A stretch of 41,046 nucleotides of DNA from assembly GCA_045595185.1 (NCBI GenBank), contig JAZNZX010000050.1:1-41046 (forward strand), read 5' to 3'. Origin of the DNA: Fimenecus sp045595185 (GTDB lineage: Bacteria > Bacillota > Clostridia > Oscillospirales > Acutalibacteraceae). Positions 7,737-15,970 of this stretch are shown here, in pieces (positions within the stretch are counted from its first letter, which is position 1; each line of letters opens with the position of its first letter). The notes beneath the pieces are model-generated. The model made no database searches and had not been told where the DNA came from. It saw only the letters and a program-made list of their open reading frames with translations. Made by a program: the position numbers and the translations under genes.

Positions 7737-7890
7737 AATTGGAGTTTGTCGGAGAAGTTTAAGGTTAGTGTCATTCTGAGGAACAAAGTGACGAAGAATC
7801 TCTGTTGGTTGATTTGTTATCATTGGCGAGATTCTTCGCTTACGCTCATATTGACTTTTCAAATTGGGTGTTCATCTCGACAAATTATAA
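7737..7890. repeat. Dispersed inverted-repeat element, copy B
   Basis: Same family as copy A but in the opposite orientation. It opens AATTGGAGTTTGTCGGAG and closes with CGACAAATTATAA, with inner GTCATTCTGAGGAAC and CGAAGAATCTC arms. The distal arm is more diverged (CTCATATTGAC in place of CTCAGAATGAC). It lies between two convergent genes, immediately after the nuclease terminator. Confidence 0.75.
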
Positions 7891-7905
7891 GTTGCACATT
7901 AAAAC

Positions 7906-7936
7906 AACAATGGCAGGGGGTAACCCTGCCATTGTT
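7906..7936 (-). terminator. Terminator of the symporter-hydrolase operon
   Basis: AACAATGGCAGGG (7906-7918) pairs perfectly with CCCTGCCATTGTT (7924-7936), a 13-bp stem with a 5-base loop. It abuts the hydrolase stop codon on the minus strand. The T-run on the minus side is short (TTTT at 7904-7901). Confidence 0.75.
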
Positions 7937-8863
7937 TTATACATTTTTATTAAGGAAGCGATTTGTAACGAATGAGATTTCCTTTGCTCTGTTTTCAATG
8001 CACTGGTGTCCGCCACCAAACACATTATATGTAGTCGCATCAGGAAAAGCCGAATTCATTTGGTCTTTCATCTGACTATTAAGAATCAAATCTCCTGTTG
8101 CCTGAACTAAAAGAACAGGGCAAGTAATTTTATCTGTATTTGCAAGGTCAGTTGGTCTTACATTATACATCATTTCGCACATTCCTGCACCGAAACCGTC
8201 ATACTGAACTGCATCTGTAACACCGTTTACATCATAATCCTTTGAGAATTTGCAGTCGAGAGTTGCCATGAAAATGACCATCTTAACAAGTGGGTCAATC
8301 TCTGTACCGTATTTGAAGAAAACATTCATAGTGCCTTTCATAAGGTCAGACTGAATAAGCTCTTTCATTTCTTCAGGAAATTCACTCTGTGGAGCAGGAC
8401 AGTAAAGCAAAAGTGCCTTAACAGGGTTTTCTATTGCAATATTAACTGCAACGCCACCGCCCATTGAATGACCCGCAAGAATCCATTCGTTCATCGGGGC
8501 AATACTCTTCATAAGCTCTGTGATGAGAATTTCGCGGTCGATGATTTCCATATCGTCTGTTTCTCTTGTGCTGTAACCGAAATTAGGTAAATCAGCAAGA
8601 ACACATTCATAGCCCTTTTCTGACATTTCATCAGCCATATTTCGCCACGCATAAGTTGAGCACATAAAACCGTGAAGCATCATAATTCTGCCTTTTGTTT
8701 CACCTTTGGCAGGAATAACTCTGTAATGAATATCGTAGTCACCATATGTGAAATATTGACTTTCTTCGTATGGCTTGTAGCTTGTGTCAGCACCGAACGC
8801 AACAAAGGATAAGGTTGACATTAAAACTGTGATGACACATAAAATACTGATTATCTTTTTCAT
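7937..8863 (-). CDS. Exported alpha/beta-fold hydrolase
   Basis: A 308-residue alpha/beta hydrolase with an N-terminal Sec signal peptide (about 1-25, ending AFGA), so it acts outside the membrane. The catalytic triad is readable: the nucleophile elbow GHSMGG (Ser133), Asp258 in ATGDLILN and His286 in GGGHQCIEN. The oxyanion segment MLHGFMCSTYAWRNMA at about 62-77 is typical of ester and C-C hydrolases. The substrate cannot be told from sequence. The gene starts 15 bp after the GPH symporter, in the same minus-strand operon, so an ester released from, or attached to, an imported sugar is a reasonable guess only. Confidence 0.85.
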   Translation of the reverse strand: MKKIISILCVITVLMSTLSFVAFGADTSYKPYEESQYFTYGDYDIHYRVIPAKGETKGRIMMLHGFMCSTYAWRNMADEMSEKGYECVLADLPNFGYSTRETDDMEIIDREILITELMKSIAPMNEWILAGHSMGGGVAVNIAIENPVKALLLYCPAPQSEFPEEMKELIQSDLMKGTMNVFFKYGTEIDPLVKMVIFMATLDCKFSKDYDVNGVTDAVQYDGFGAGMCEMMYNVRPTDLANTDKITCPVLLVQATGDLILNSQMKDQMNSAFPDATTYNVFGGGHQCIENRAKEISFVTNRFLNKNV

Positions 8864-8878
8864 TGTATTTACTTCCTT

Positions 8879-10333
8879 TTATTCAGCAATCTGCGCTGTT
8901 TCTTTTTCTGCTAATGCTCTGCGTTCAGCCAAGTCCTTTTCAACCTGTGCCTTCTGTTCAGGTGTGTATTTGATGAAAAGAAGCGGGATAATGTAAAGAA
9001 GTGCAGCAAGAGCAGGTGTAAGCATTACTATCGGCCAAATCCAGGTTTCAAAGGCCTGACTCTGTGTACCGAGATAAACTGCACCGGGAACGTCCTCCAC
9101 AGCAACATAGCCGAGAATACTTAATGCAAATGTACCTAAAGCACCTGTAATACCGCTTGAAATCTTTGTGAAGAAGGTCTGCATAGCAAATGTAACACCT
9201 TCTGTTCGTTTGCCTGTTTTCCATTCCATATAGTCAACGCTGTCGCAGAAGAGAGATGTCTGTGCGATACTTGCAGCACCTGCAGGGAAGGAACAAAGAG
9301 CAAGAATAAGAACGGTCCAGATAATATTTTTGCCTTCAAAGCCGATTATCCATGCAATAATTCTGCCTACTAATGTGCAAAGCTGAATGAATATAAGAAG
9401 GTTTCTGTAGCCCTTGAATTTTTCTTTAAGCTTATCAGCAAGGAGCATACCAAGGAATGCAGGAGCAGATGTCAAAGCACCAAATACTGTTGTAAGAGTA
9501 AGTGGTCCGAGAACAAATCCGCCGATTGAAATTTCAGGAATTTTATACTTGAAGAAGTATGTCATAAGGTTGTTGCCGAATGCCAACGCACCGAAAAGAT
9601 TTGAAAGTGTTACAAGCATAAGCATCTTGTTCTGGAAAAGAAGTCTGAAGCACTCAATAATTGATGTTTGCTGCTGGTCAGGTTCAACAAGACGAACTCT
9701 TTCCTGTGCCTTATAGCACTTTGCACTGATTAATGCACCGCCAAGGCCGAAAATTATTGCGAATAAAACGGTCATAAGTGCTAATGAGTTGCCTGATTGC
9801 TTTGCAACGATTTCCATAACCATTGGGATAATACCGCTTGCAATACCGAAGAAGATTGAGCCTACGGTTCTTGCTAACTGAACGAATTTGTCGCGTTCGC
9901 TTGAATCAGGTGTCACAACAGCAGTCATACCCCAAATTGCAACATCCTGCATTGTGTATGTAATATCCCAGCAGAGATACATAACAACAAAATAACCTAC
10001 GCGAAGCCATAAAAGATTTTCAGCGGTTGAGAAAACAACGAAAATAAGGACTGTGAAAATACCTACGGGAACAGGTGTATATTTAAGCAACGGACGAAGC
10101 TTTTCGCCATTCTTAAAACGGTGACGGTCAACGATTGAACCGATAATAGGGTCGTTAACACCGTCCCATATTTTCATAAGAATAAGAAGAACACCAACAA
10201 TATGAGCAGGAAATTGAGCAATATCTGTCAAAAAATACTGAAAGAATGATGCTCCGATAAAGCAGTAAACAATATTCTGTCCCGCAAGACCGGACATAAA
10301 GCTGATTTTTTCTTTCTTGCCGATATAATTCAT
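8879..10333 (-). CDS. GPH-family (MFS) sugar:cation symporter
   Basis: A 484-residue, roughly 12-helix membrane protein of the glycoside-pentoside-hexuronide:cation symporter family. Diagnostic is the segment after the first helices, KIWDGVNDPIIGSIVDRHRF, with the conserved D-x-x-x-D-P-x-x-G pattern. Another hallmark is the central MEWKTGKRTEGVTFAMQTFF region, matching the family's W-x-T-G-x-R-x-E-G. Family members take up oligosaccharides, glycosides or uronic acids with Na+ or H+. It is the first gene of a two-gene minus operon with the exported hydrolase. A CTCCTTT (reverse AAAGGAG) ribosome site lies just upstream of the start. Its substrate is unknown. Confidence 0.88.
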   Translation of the reverse strand: MNYIGKKEKISFMSGLAGQNIVYCFIGASFFQYFLTDIAQFPAHIVGVLLILMKIWDGVNDPIIGSIVDRHRFKNGEKLRPLLKYTPVPVGIFTVLIFVVFSTAENLLWLRVGYFVVMYLCWDITYTMQDVAIWGMTAVVTPDSSERDKFVQLARTVGSIFFGIASGIIPMVMEIVAKQSGNSLALMTVLFAIIFGLGGALISAKCYKAQERVRLVEPDQQQTSIIECFRLLFQNKMLMLVTLSNLFGALAFGNNLMTYFFKYKIPEISIGGFVLGPLTLTTVFGALTSAPAFLGMLLADKLKEKFKGYRNLLIFIQLCTLVGRIIAWIIGFEGKNIIWTVLILALCSFPAGAASIAQTSLFCDSVDYMEWKTGKRTEGVTFAMQTFFTKISSGITGALGTFALSILGYVAVEDVPGAVYLGTQSQAFETWIWPIVMLTPALAALLYIIPLLFIKYTPEQKAQVEKDLAERRALAEKETAQIAE

Positions 10334-10462
10334 AATATCAAGCTCCTTTCACCAACAAAATTATCTATAACATTATAATACTATATTAATAGTGTAAAAA
10401 GCAACACAAACAAGGGTCTAAAAAAGAAAAAATTAACAAAATGTGAAATATTTGATTTTTAA

Positions 10463-10491
10463 TTGACAATAAATGTGTTTACATATATAAT
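10463..10491 (+). promoter_or_regulatory. Sigma-A promoter of the CoA-transferase operon
   Basis: Perfect TTGACA (10463-10468), 17 bp, perfect TATAAT (10486-10491). Transcription would begin near 10498, leaving an 80-nt leader. Confidence 0.85.
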
Positions 10492-10509
10492 ATTACCGAT
10501 AATGTGGTG

Positions 10510-10525
10510 TGTTGATTATTCAACA
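10510..10525 (+). promoter_or_regulatory. Inverted repeat in the CoA-transferase leader (possible operator)
   Basis: TGTTGA (10510-10515), TTAT, TCAACA (10520-10525): perfect 6-bp arms about 12 bp after the predicted transcript start. The size and place suit a repressor site, but no regulator is assigned. It could also be a weak RNA hairpin. Confidence 0.4.
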
Positions 10526-10578
10526 AAAAGCATTGTTTTGTCTATTAAATTTAAAATTCAATAAGGAAAGGAGTCTTT

Positions 10579-11877
10579 ATGGACTGGAAAAAGGAATACG
10601 AAAAACGACTTGTAACTGCAGAAGAAGCAATTAAAAATATTCACGACAATGACAAGGTTGTTATGGCCTTCGGTTGTAGCGAACCAAGAGCTGTTGTCCG
10701 TGCTATGCGTGAAAACTATAAAAATTACAATAATGTTGAAGTTATAAATATGCTCCTTTTAGGAGAAACACCTTGGGTTGACGAAGAAGTGAAGGGTCAT
10801 TTCAGATATAATTCACTTTTTGCGTCGGGAACAAACAGAAAGGCGATTGCAACAGGTGTAGCAGATTATACATCTTGTTATCTTTCGGAAATTCCATCAC
10901 TTTTAAGGGATTATCTTAAACCTCGTGTAACAGTTATGTCTGTAACACCACCTGATGAAGACGGTTTCGTGTCACTTGGTGCAAACTGTGACTATATTGA
11001 AACTACTCTTGCTCATTGTGAAGTAAAAATCGCTCAGGTCAATAAATATGTGCCTTATACATACGGTGCAGCAAGAAAGCATGTTTCCGAATTCGACTTT
11101 TTCGTAGAGTATGATGAGCCGATTCCTGAAGTACCTGCACCACCACTTACTGATGTGGAAGTTCAGATTGGTAAGTATTGTGCATCGCTTATAAATGACG
11201 GTGATTGTATTCAGCTTGGTATCGGTGGTATTCCAAACGCAATTTGTGAGGAATTAAAGGATAAAAAGGATTTGGGACTTCATTCTGAAATGGTCGGTGA
11301 CGGTGTTGTTGACCTTATAAAGAGTGGTGTCATCAATAATTCAAAGAAAAATATTGATAATGGCAAGACAATACTTGGTTTTGCATTTGGTACAAGAAAG
11401 CTTTTTGATTATCTTGACGGAAATACTGATGTGGAAATGGTTCCGATGGATTATGTAAACAATCCTGTTGTGATTGCACAGAATGACAATGTGGTTTCTG
11501 TAAACTCTTGTTTACAGGTTGACCTTTTGGGACAAGTTGTTTCTGACACAATTGGACTTAATCAGTTCTCCGGTGTTGGTGGTCAGGTGGACTTTGTTCG
11601 TGGTGCTACTATGAGTAAGGGTGGTCGTTCAATTATCGCAATGCCATCGACTGCGAAAGGTGACACAATTTCAAAGATTGTACCTAAAATTACCGATTAT
11701 TCAGCGGTTACAACAACAAGAAACGATGTTAACTATATTGTTACTGAGTTCGGTATTGCCCAACTTAAGGGCAAAACTATGAGAGAAAGAGCAAGAGCAC
11801 TTATTTCAATTGCACATCCTAATTTCAGAAAAGAACTCTGTAAAGAATTTGAAAGAAGATTTAATGAAAAATTTTAA
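10579..11877 (+). CDS. Acetyl-CoA hydrolase/transferase family CoA-transferase (4-hydroxybutyrate / butyryl-CoA:acetate type)
   Basis: A family I CoA-transferase (Cat1/Cat2 type) that moves CoA between carboxylic acids through a glutamyl-CoA thioester. Length is 432 aa, as in 4-hydroxybutyrate and butyryl-CoA:acetate CoA-transferases. The probable catalytic residue is Glu237 in GLHSEMVGDG. The glycine-rich CoA-site segments QLGIGGIPNA (about 212-221) and QFSGVGGQVDFVRGA are clear. Among its relatives are the enzymes that make butyrate in gut Clostridia, but sequence reading alone does not separate butyryl, propionyl, 4-hydroxybutyryl or succinyl specificity. It is preceded by a consensus promoter and AAGGAAAGGAG, and followed 13 bp later by an acyltransferase gene. 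Confidence 0.85.
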   Translation: MDWKKEYEKRLVTAEEAIKNIHDNDKVVMAFGCSEPRAVVRAMRENYKNYNNVEVINMLLLGETPWVDEEVKGHFRYNSLFASGTNRKAIATGVADYTSCYLSEIPSLLRDYLKPRVTVMSVTPPDEDGFVSLGANCDYIETTLAHCEVKIAQVNKYVPYTYGAARKHVSEFDFFVEYDEPIPEVPAPPLTDVEVQIGKYCASLINDGDCIQLGIGGIPNAICEELKDKKDLGLHSEMVGDGVVDLIKSGVINNSKKNIDNGKTILGFAFGTRKLFDYLDGNTDVEMVPMDYVNNPVVIAQNDNVVSVNSCLQVDLLGQVVSDTIGLNQFSGVGGQVDFVRGATMSKGGRSIIAMPSTAKGDTISKIVPKITDYSAVTTTRNDVNYIVTEFGIAQLKGKTMRERARALISIAHPNFRKELCKEFERRFNEKF

Positions 11878-11890
11878 GGAGATGAATTAA

Positions 11891-12814
11891 ATGGGCGTTT
11901 ACAAAAAAGAACGATTTGGTATTGCGAGAAAAATCGTGTCAAATATGACTGCAGAAAGCTGGGAAACAATTCCTCATGCGGTTGTAAGCTATGAAGCAGA
12001 TGTTACGGAATTTTTGAAAGAGTACAAAAAGCTTAACGAAGGCTGTACTGATAAGAACAAGAAAATCTCAATCAACACAGTTGTTATGAAGATTATTACA
12101 GAAGGTCTTAAGGTTGCACCGATGATGAACTGTCACCTTAAGTTTGAGCGTGCACTTGTTCGTGGTAAGCTCTATTACCATGACCGTGTTAATGTTTCAA
12201 TGCCTGCAATGCTTCCTGACGGAAGAATGATGACAGTTAATCTTCGTCATATGGATAATAAATCTCTTACAAAAATGACTGAGATTATCAACGACACTAT
12301 GCGTCGAATGAAGAATACAAATATGGACGAAGCGATGTTCGAGGTTTCTCTTGATAATACTCTTAAGGGACTTAAGAAGGGTAAAATCAAGCAGGCAATT
12401 CTTCGTCTTATCGGTTCAAAGACAGGTAAGCATAAGGTTAAGACTCTTAAGGGCGAAGAAAAGAAGAAGTATTATTCAATTCCTGAATCAGACAGACTTA
12501 CAAAGAAGGATATTGAACAGGGTACAATTACAATTTCAAACCTTGGTTCAGTTCACCGTAACCAGACAGGTATGTGCTTCCTTCTTGAGATTATTCCGCC
12601 TCAGGTTACAGCTATTGCAGTTAACGCAATCAGAAAACAGCCAACTGTTGTGACAGATGAAAACGGTAACGACACAATTGAGGTTCGTCAGATTCTTCCT
12701 CTTACAATTGCGTTTGACCACAAGGCTTTGGACTACGGTGACGTTCTTCCGTTTATGAATAAGCTCGATGAAATTTTTGCTAACCCATCAATTATTCACG
12801 ACTGGAAAGAATAA
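11891..12814 (+). CDS. Free-standing E2-type (2-oxoacid dehydrogenase) acyltransferase domain protein
   Basis: A 307-residue protein matching the catalytic core of dihydrolipoyl acyltransferases and chloramphenicol acetyltransferase. The C-terminal FDHKALDYGDVLPF carries His277 and Asp281 of the HxxxD(G) active site, with Tyr where Gly is usual. ITISNLGSVHRNQTGMCFLLEIIPPQVTA is the typical channel-lining region. There is no lipoyl domain, no peripheral-subunit-binding domain and no hinge, and the protein begins with a short basic N-terminus. A Lys-rich insertion (about 155-200) sits in the middle. It is co-transcribed with the CoA-transferase (13-bp gap, GGAGATGA ribosome site). It probably transfers an acyl group from CoA to a non-lipoyl acceptor; the acceptor is unknown. 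Confidence 0.75.
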   Translation: MGVYKKERFGIARKIVSNMTAESWETIPHAVVSYEADVTEFLKEYKKLNEGCTDKNKKISINTVVMKIITEGLKVAPMMNCHLKFERALVRGKLYYHDRVNVSMPAMLPDGRMMTVNLRHMDNKSLTKMTEIINDTMRRMKNTNMDEAMFEVSLDNTLKGLKKGKIKQAILRLIGSKTGKHKVKTLKGEEKKKYYSIPESDRLTKKDIEQGTITISNLGSVHRNQTGMCFLLEIIPPQVTAIAVNAIRKQPTVVTDENGNDTIEVRQILPLTIAFDHKALDYGDVLPFMNKLDEIFANPSIIHDWKE

Positions 12815-12838
12815 AAACTAAAAATATGTAAAATTATG

Positions 12839-12880
12839 GTGATTTGTAGGGCAGAAATGCTTTACAAATCACTTTTTTTT
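12839..12880 (+). terminator. Terminator of the CoA-transferase operon
   Basis: GTGATTTGTA (12839-12848) pairs perfectly with TACAAATCAC (12863-12872); the loop holds a second small GCA/TGC pair. Eight T bases follow. Confidence 0.92.
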
Positions 12881-12889
12881 CATTATAAT
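12861..12889 (+). promoter_or_regulatory. Likely putP promoter overlapping the upstream terminator
   Basis: TTTACA (12861-12866) lies inside the right arm of the terminator and is followed after 17 bp by TATAAT (12884-12889). A second TATAAT-like box overlaps at 12889-12894. Confidence 0.5.
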
Positions 12890-12949
12890 ATAATGGTATT
12901 TTTATAAAATGGAGTAATATTAGTATTCCATTAAGAAAGGATGAATGAA

Positions 12950-14521
12950 ATGTCAAATCAGATGATGATATTTCTAGCTATGGTAGGGTATATGGCTATT
13001 GTTATTGGTATAGGCATATTCTTTGCTCGTAAAGCAAACAAAAACACAGAAAACTATTTTCTTGGTGGCAGAAGTTTAGGACCTTGGGTTGTAGCTATGA
13101 GTGCTGAAGCTTCCGATATGAGTGGTTGGCTTCTTATGGGTCTTCCCGGTGTTGCATATTGGTGTGGTCTTGCAGACGCAACATGGACAGCAGTAGGTCT
13201 TGCTCTTGGTACATACCTTAACTGGTTGATTGTTGCAAAAAGACTTCGTAACTATTCAGCAATCAGCGGTGATGCAATTACTGTTCCTGAATTCTTCTCA
13301 AATCGTTTCCACGAAAACAAAAAGGTAATCAGAATTATTGCATCAGTTTTAATTCTTGTATTCTTCACAGTTTATGCAGGTAGCTGCTTCGTTACTTGTG
13401 GTAAGCTTTTCAGCACTTTATTCGGTTATTCATATACATCAATGATGATTGTTGGTGCGATTTTCGTTGTCGCTTACACATTCCTTGGTGGCTTCCTTGC
13501 TGAAAGTGCTTCTGACTTTATGCAGAGTATTGTTATGATTGTTGCACTTGTATCAGTTCTTGCATTGGGTACAATCCACGCAGGTGGTATTGATGCAGTT
13601 ATGGCGAATGCACAGTCAATTTCAGGTTATTTCTCACTTTCAGAAATTGCTAACCCTGTAACAAATGAAGCTGGTATGCAGCTTGTTGAAAACGGTGTTC
13701 CTGTATTCGGAACTGCTGTTGATTATCCGTTACTTACAATCTGCTCAATGCTTGCTTGGGGTCTTGGTTACTTCGGTATGCCACAGGTTCTTTTAAGATT
13801 TATGGCTATCCGTAAGGCAAGTGAGCTTAAAAAGTCAAGAAGAATTGCAACAGTTTGGGTTGTTGTTTCTCTCTTTGCAGCAGTTGCAATCGGTATTATC
13901 GGTCGTGCAATGTTACCGGCAGCAGAAACACTTCTCACAAAGGGTGGTGCTGAAAATGTATTCGTTCTTATGAGTGAAACACTTCTTCACCCTGTACTTG
14001 CAGGTGTTATTATGGCAGGTATCCTTGCTGCTACAATCAGTTCATCTGACTCATATCTTCTTATTGCATCTTCTGCACTTGCAAATGACGTGTTTAAGGG
14101 TGTTATTAAAAAGGATGCAAAGGATAAGACAGTTATGTGGGTATCTCGTATAGCACTTATGGTAGTTGCTCTTATCGGTATGGTTATAGCTCTTGATGAA
14201 AAGAGCGTTATCTTCAACATCGTTTCATTCGCTTGGGCAGGCTTCGGTGCAACATTCGGACCACTTATGCTCTTCTCACTTTTCTGGAAACGAGTAAATC
14301 GTGCAGGTGCTATTGCAGGTATGCTTTCAGGTGCAGCAACAGTATTTATCTGGAAGCTTGTTCTTAACCCAACATTCGGTGGCGTATTCGCAATTTACGA
14401 ACTTCTTCCTGCATTCGTTGTTTCTTCAATCGTTATTGTTGTGGTTTCTCTCGTTACAAAGAAGCCATCAGCAGAAATCGAAGCAGAATTTGAAAAAGCA
14501 AAAGTTGGTATTGCTGAATAA
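12950..14521 (+). CDS. putP: Sodium:proline symporter (SSS family)
   Basis: A solute:sodium symporter with about 13 membrane helices and 523 residues. The segment SAEASDMSGWLLMGLPGVAY followed by NYFLGGRSLGPWVVAMS-type context, and ISSSDSYLLIASSALANDVF in the C-terminal half, closely follow the PutP signature, including the Na+-binding Ser pair. It imports proline (or a close analogue) with Na+. Two in-frame ATGs exist at 12941 and 12950; AGAAAGG at 12934-12940 gives a sensible 9-base spacing only for 12950. No put catabolic enzyme is nearby, so a role in osmotic adaptation or Stickland substrate uptake is inference. glyQS follows after 47 bp with no terminator seen between, so the genes may be co-transcribed. 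Confidence 0.88.
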   Translation: MSNQMMIFLAMVGYMAIVIGIGIFFARKANKNTENYFLGGRSLGPWVVAMSAEASDMSGWLLMGLPGVAYWCGLADATWTAVGLALGTYLNWLIVAKRLRNYSAISGDAITVPEFFSNRFHENKKVIRIIASVLILVFFTVYAGSCFVTCGKLFSTLFGYSYTSMMIVGAIFVVAYTFLGGFLAESASDFMQSIVMIVALVSVLALGTIHAGGIDAVMANAQSISGYFSLSEIANPVTNEAGMQLVENGVPVFGTAVDYPLLTICSMLAWGLGYFGMPQVLLRFMAIRKASELKKSRRIATVWVVVSLFAAVAIGIIGRAMLPAAETLLTKGGAENVFVLMSETLLHPVLAGVIMAGILAATISSSDSYLLIASSALANDVFKGVIKKDAKDKTVMWVSRIALMVVALIGMVIALDEKSVIFNIVSFAWAGFGATFGPLMLFSLFWKRVNRAGAIAGMLSGAATVFIWKLVLNPTFGGVFAIYELLPAFVVSSIVIVVVSLVTKKPSAEIEAEFEKAKVGIAE

Positions 14522-14568
14522 TTATTGTTAAATAATCCCATAATTAGATACAAAGAAGGAAATTAAAA

Positions 14569-15969
14569 ATGCTTAATACAGAAAAAACACTTGATAAGCT
14601 TGTTGCCCTTTCAAAGGGTAGAGGCTTTGTATATGCAGGTAGTGAAATCTACGGTGGTCTTGCTAACACTTGGGACTACGGTCCTTTAGGTGTTGAGCTT
14701 AAAGAAAACATCAAAAAGGCTTGGAGAAAGAAGTTTATCCAGGAAAACAAATATAATGTAGGTCTTGATTCAGCAATTCTCATGAATCCACAGACTTGGG
14801 TTGCATCAGGTCACCTTGGTGGCTTCTCTGACCCGCTTATGGACTGCTGTCAGTGTAAGACAAGACACAGAGCAGATAATCTCATTGAAAACTTTGACGG
14901 AACAAATGTAGCAGGCTGGTCAAACGAAGAAATGGCTAACTACATCAAGGAACATTCTATTCCTTGTCCTGATTGTGGTGCTCATAACTTTACTGACATC
15001 CGTCAATTCAACCTTATGTTCAAAACATTCCAAGGTGTTACAGAAGATTCAACATCTGAAATTTATCTTCGTCCTGAAACAGCACAGGGTATTTTCGTAA
15101 ACTTCCAGAATGTTCAGAGAACAACAAGAAGAAAGGTACCTTTCGGTGTTGCACAGATTGGTAAATCTTTCAGAAACGAAATTACACCGGGTAAATTCAT
15201 TTTCCGTGTTCGTGAATTTGAACAGATGGAACTTGAATTCTTCTGTAAACCCGGTACAGACCTTGAATGGTTTGACTATTGGAGAAGCTTTTGCCGTGAT
15301 TGGCTCTATTCTCTTAATATTAAGCCTGAAAATCTTCGTCTTCGTGACCACGACCCTGAGGAGCTTTGCTTCTATTCAAAGGCAACAACTGACTTTGAAT
15401 ACCTTTTCCCATTTGGCTGGGGTGAACTTTGGGGTATTGCTGACAGAACTGATTATGACCTTACACAGCACAGCAATACAAGCGGTAAGGCGCTTGAATA
15501 CTTTGACCAGACAACAAATGAAAAGTACATTCCTTATGTTATCGAGCCATCTCTCGGTGTTGAGCGTCTTTTCCTTGCTCTTTTAACTGAGGCTTATGAC
15601 GAAGAGGTTGTTGATGCGGAAAAGAACGACACTCGTGTTGTTATGCACTTCCATCCGACACTTGCACCTGTCAAGGCTGCTGTTCTTCCTCTTTCAAAGA
15701 AGCTTGGTGACAAGGCTGAAGAAATTTACGCAGAGCTTTCAAAATATTTCAATGTGGAATATGATGATGCAGGTTCAATCGGTAAGAGATACCGTCGTCA
15801 GGACGAAATCGGTACACCGTTCTGTATCACAGTTGACTTCCAGACTGTTGGTGACGACGAAACTCCGGCTGACAACTGCGTAACAGTTCGTGACAGAGAT
15901 ACAATGGAACAGATAAGACTTCCTATCGACCAGTTGGTTGAATATATAAACAAGAAATTGGAGTTCTGA
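14569..15969 (+). CDS. glyQS: Glycyl-tRNA synthetase (homodimeric, eukaryote-like type)
   Basis: A class II aminoacyl-tRNA synthetase charging tRNA-Gly. The single-chain 466-residue form is the alpha2 type found in Firmicutes, rather than the alpha2beta2 type. The N-terminus MLNTEKTLDKLVALSKGRGF and VYAGSEIYGGLANTWDYGPL are diagnostic. A Cys cluster (CCQCKTRH ... CPDCGAHNF) forms the zinc-like insertion. LRPETAQGIFVNFQ and FRNEITPGKFIFRVREFEQM cover the class II motif 2 region, and EPSLGVERLFLALLTEAYDE is motif 3. A C-terminal anticodon-binding domain follows. AAGAAGGAAA is the ribosome site. Its stop is 1 bp before the lipid kinase ATG. Confidence 0.97.
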   Translation: MLNTEKTLDKLVALSKGRGFVYAGSEIYGGLANTWDYGPLGVELKENIKKAWRKKFIQENKYNVGLDSAILMNPQTWVASGHLGGFSDPLMDCCQCKTRHRADNLIENFDGTNVAGWSNEEMANYIKEHSIPCPDCGAHNFTDIRQFNLMFKTFQGVTEDSTSEIYLRPETAQGIFVNFQNVQRTTRRKVPFGVAQIGKSFRNEITPGKFIFRVREFEQMELEFFCKPGTDLEWFDYWRSFCRDWLYSLNIKPENLRLRDHDPEELCFYSKATTDFEYLFPFGWGELWGIADRTDYDLTQHSNTSGKALEYFDQTTNEKYIPYVIEPSLGVERLFLALLTEAYDEEVVDAEKNDTRVVMHFHPTLAPVKAAVLPLSKKLGDKAEEIYAELSKYFNVEYDDAGSIGKRYRRQDEIGTPFCITVDFQTVGDDETPADNCVTVRDRDTMEQIRLPIDQLVEYINKKLEF

Positions 15970-15970
15970 G

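Noticed and set aside
7746..8075. A plus-strand open frame of 109 codons
   Set aside because: It runs through repeat copy B, a terminator and the antisense of the hydrolase gene.
14522..14568. A T-box riboswitch before glyQS
   Set aside because: Only 47 bp separate putP and glyQS, too short for a T-box leader, and no T-box sequence is seen.
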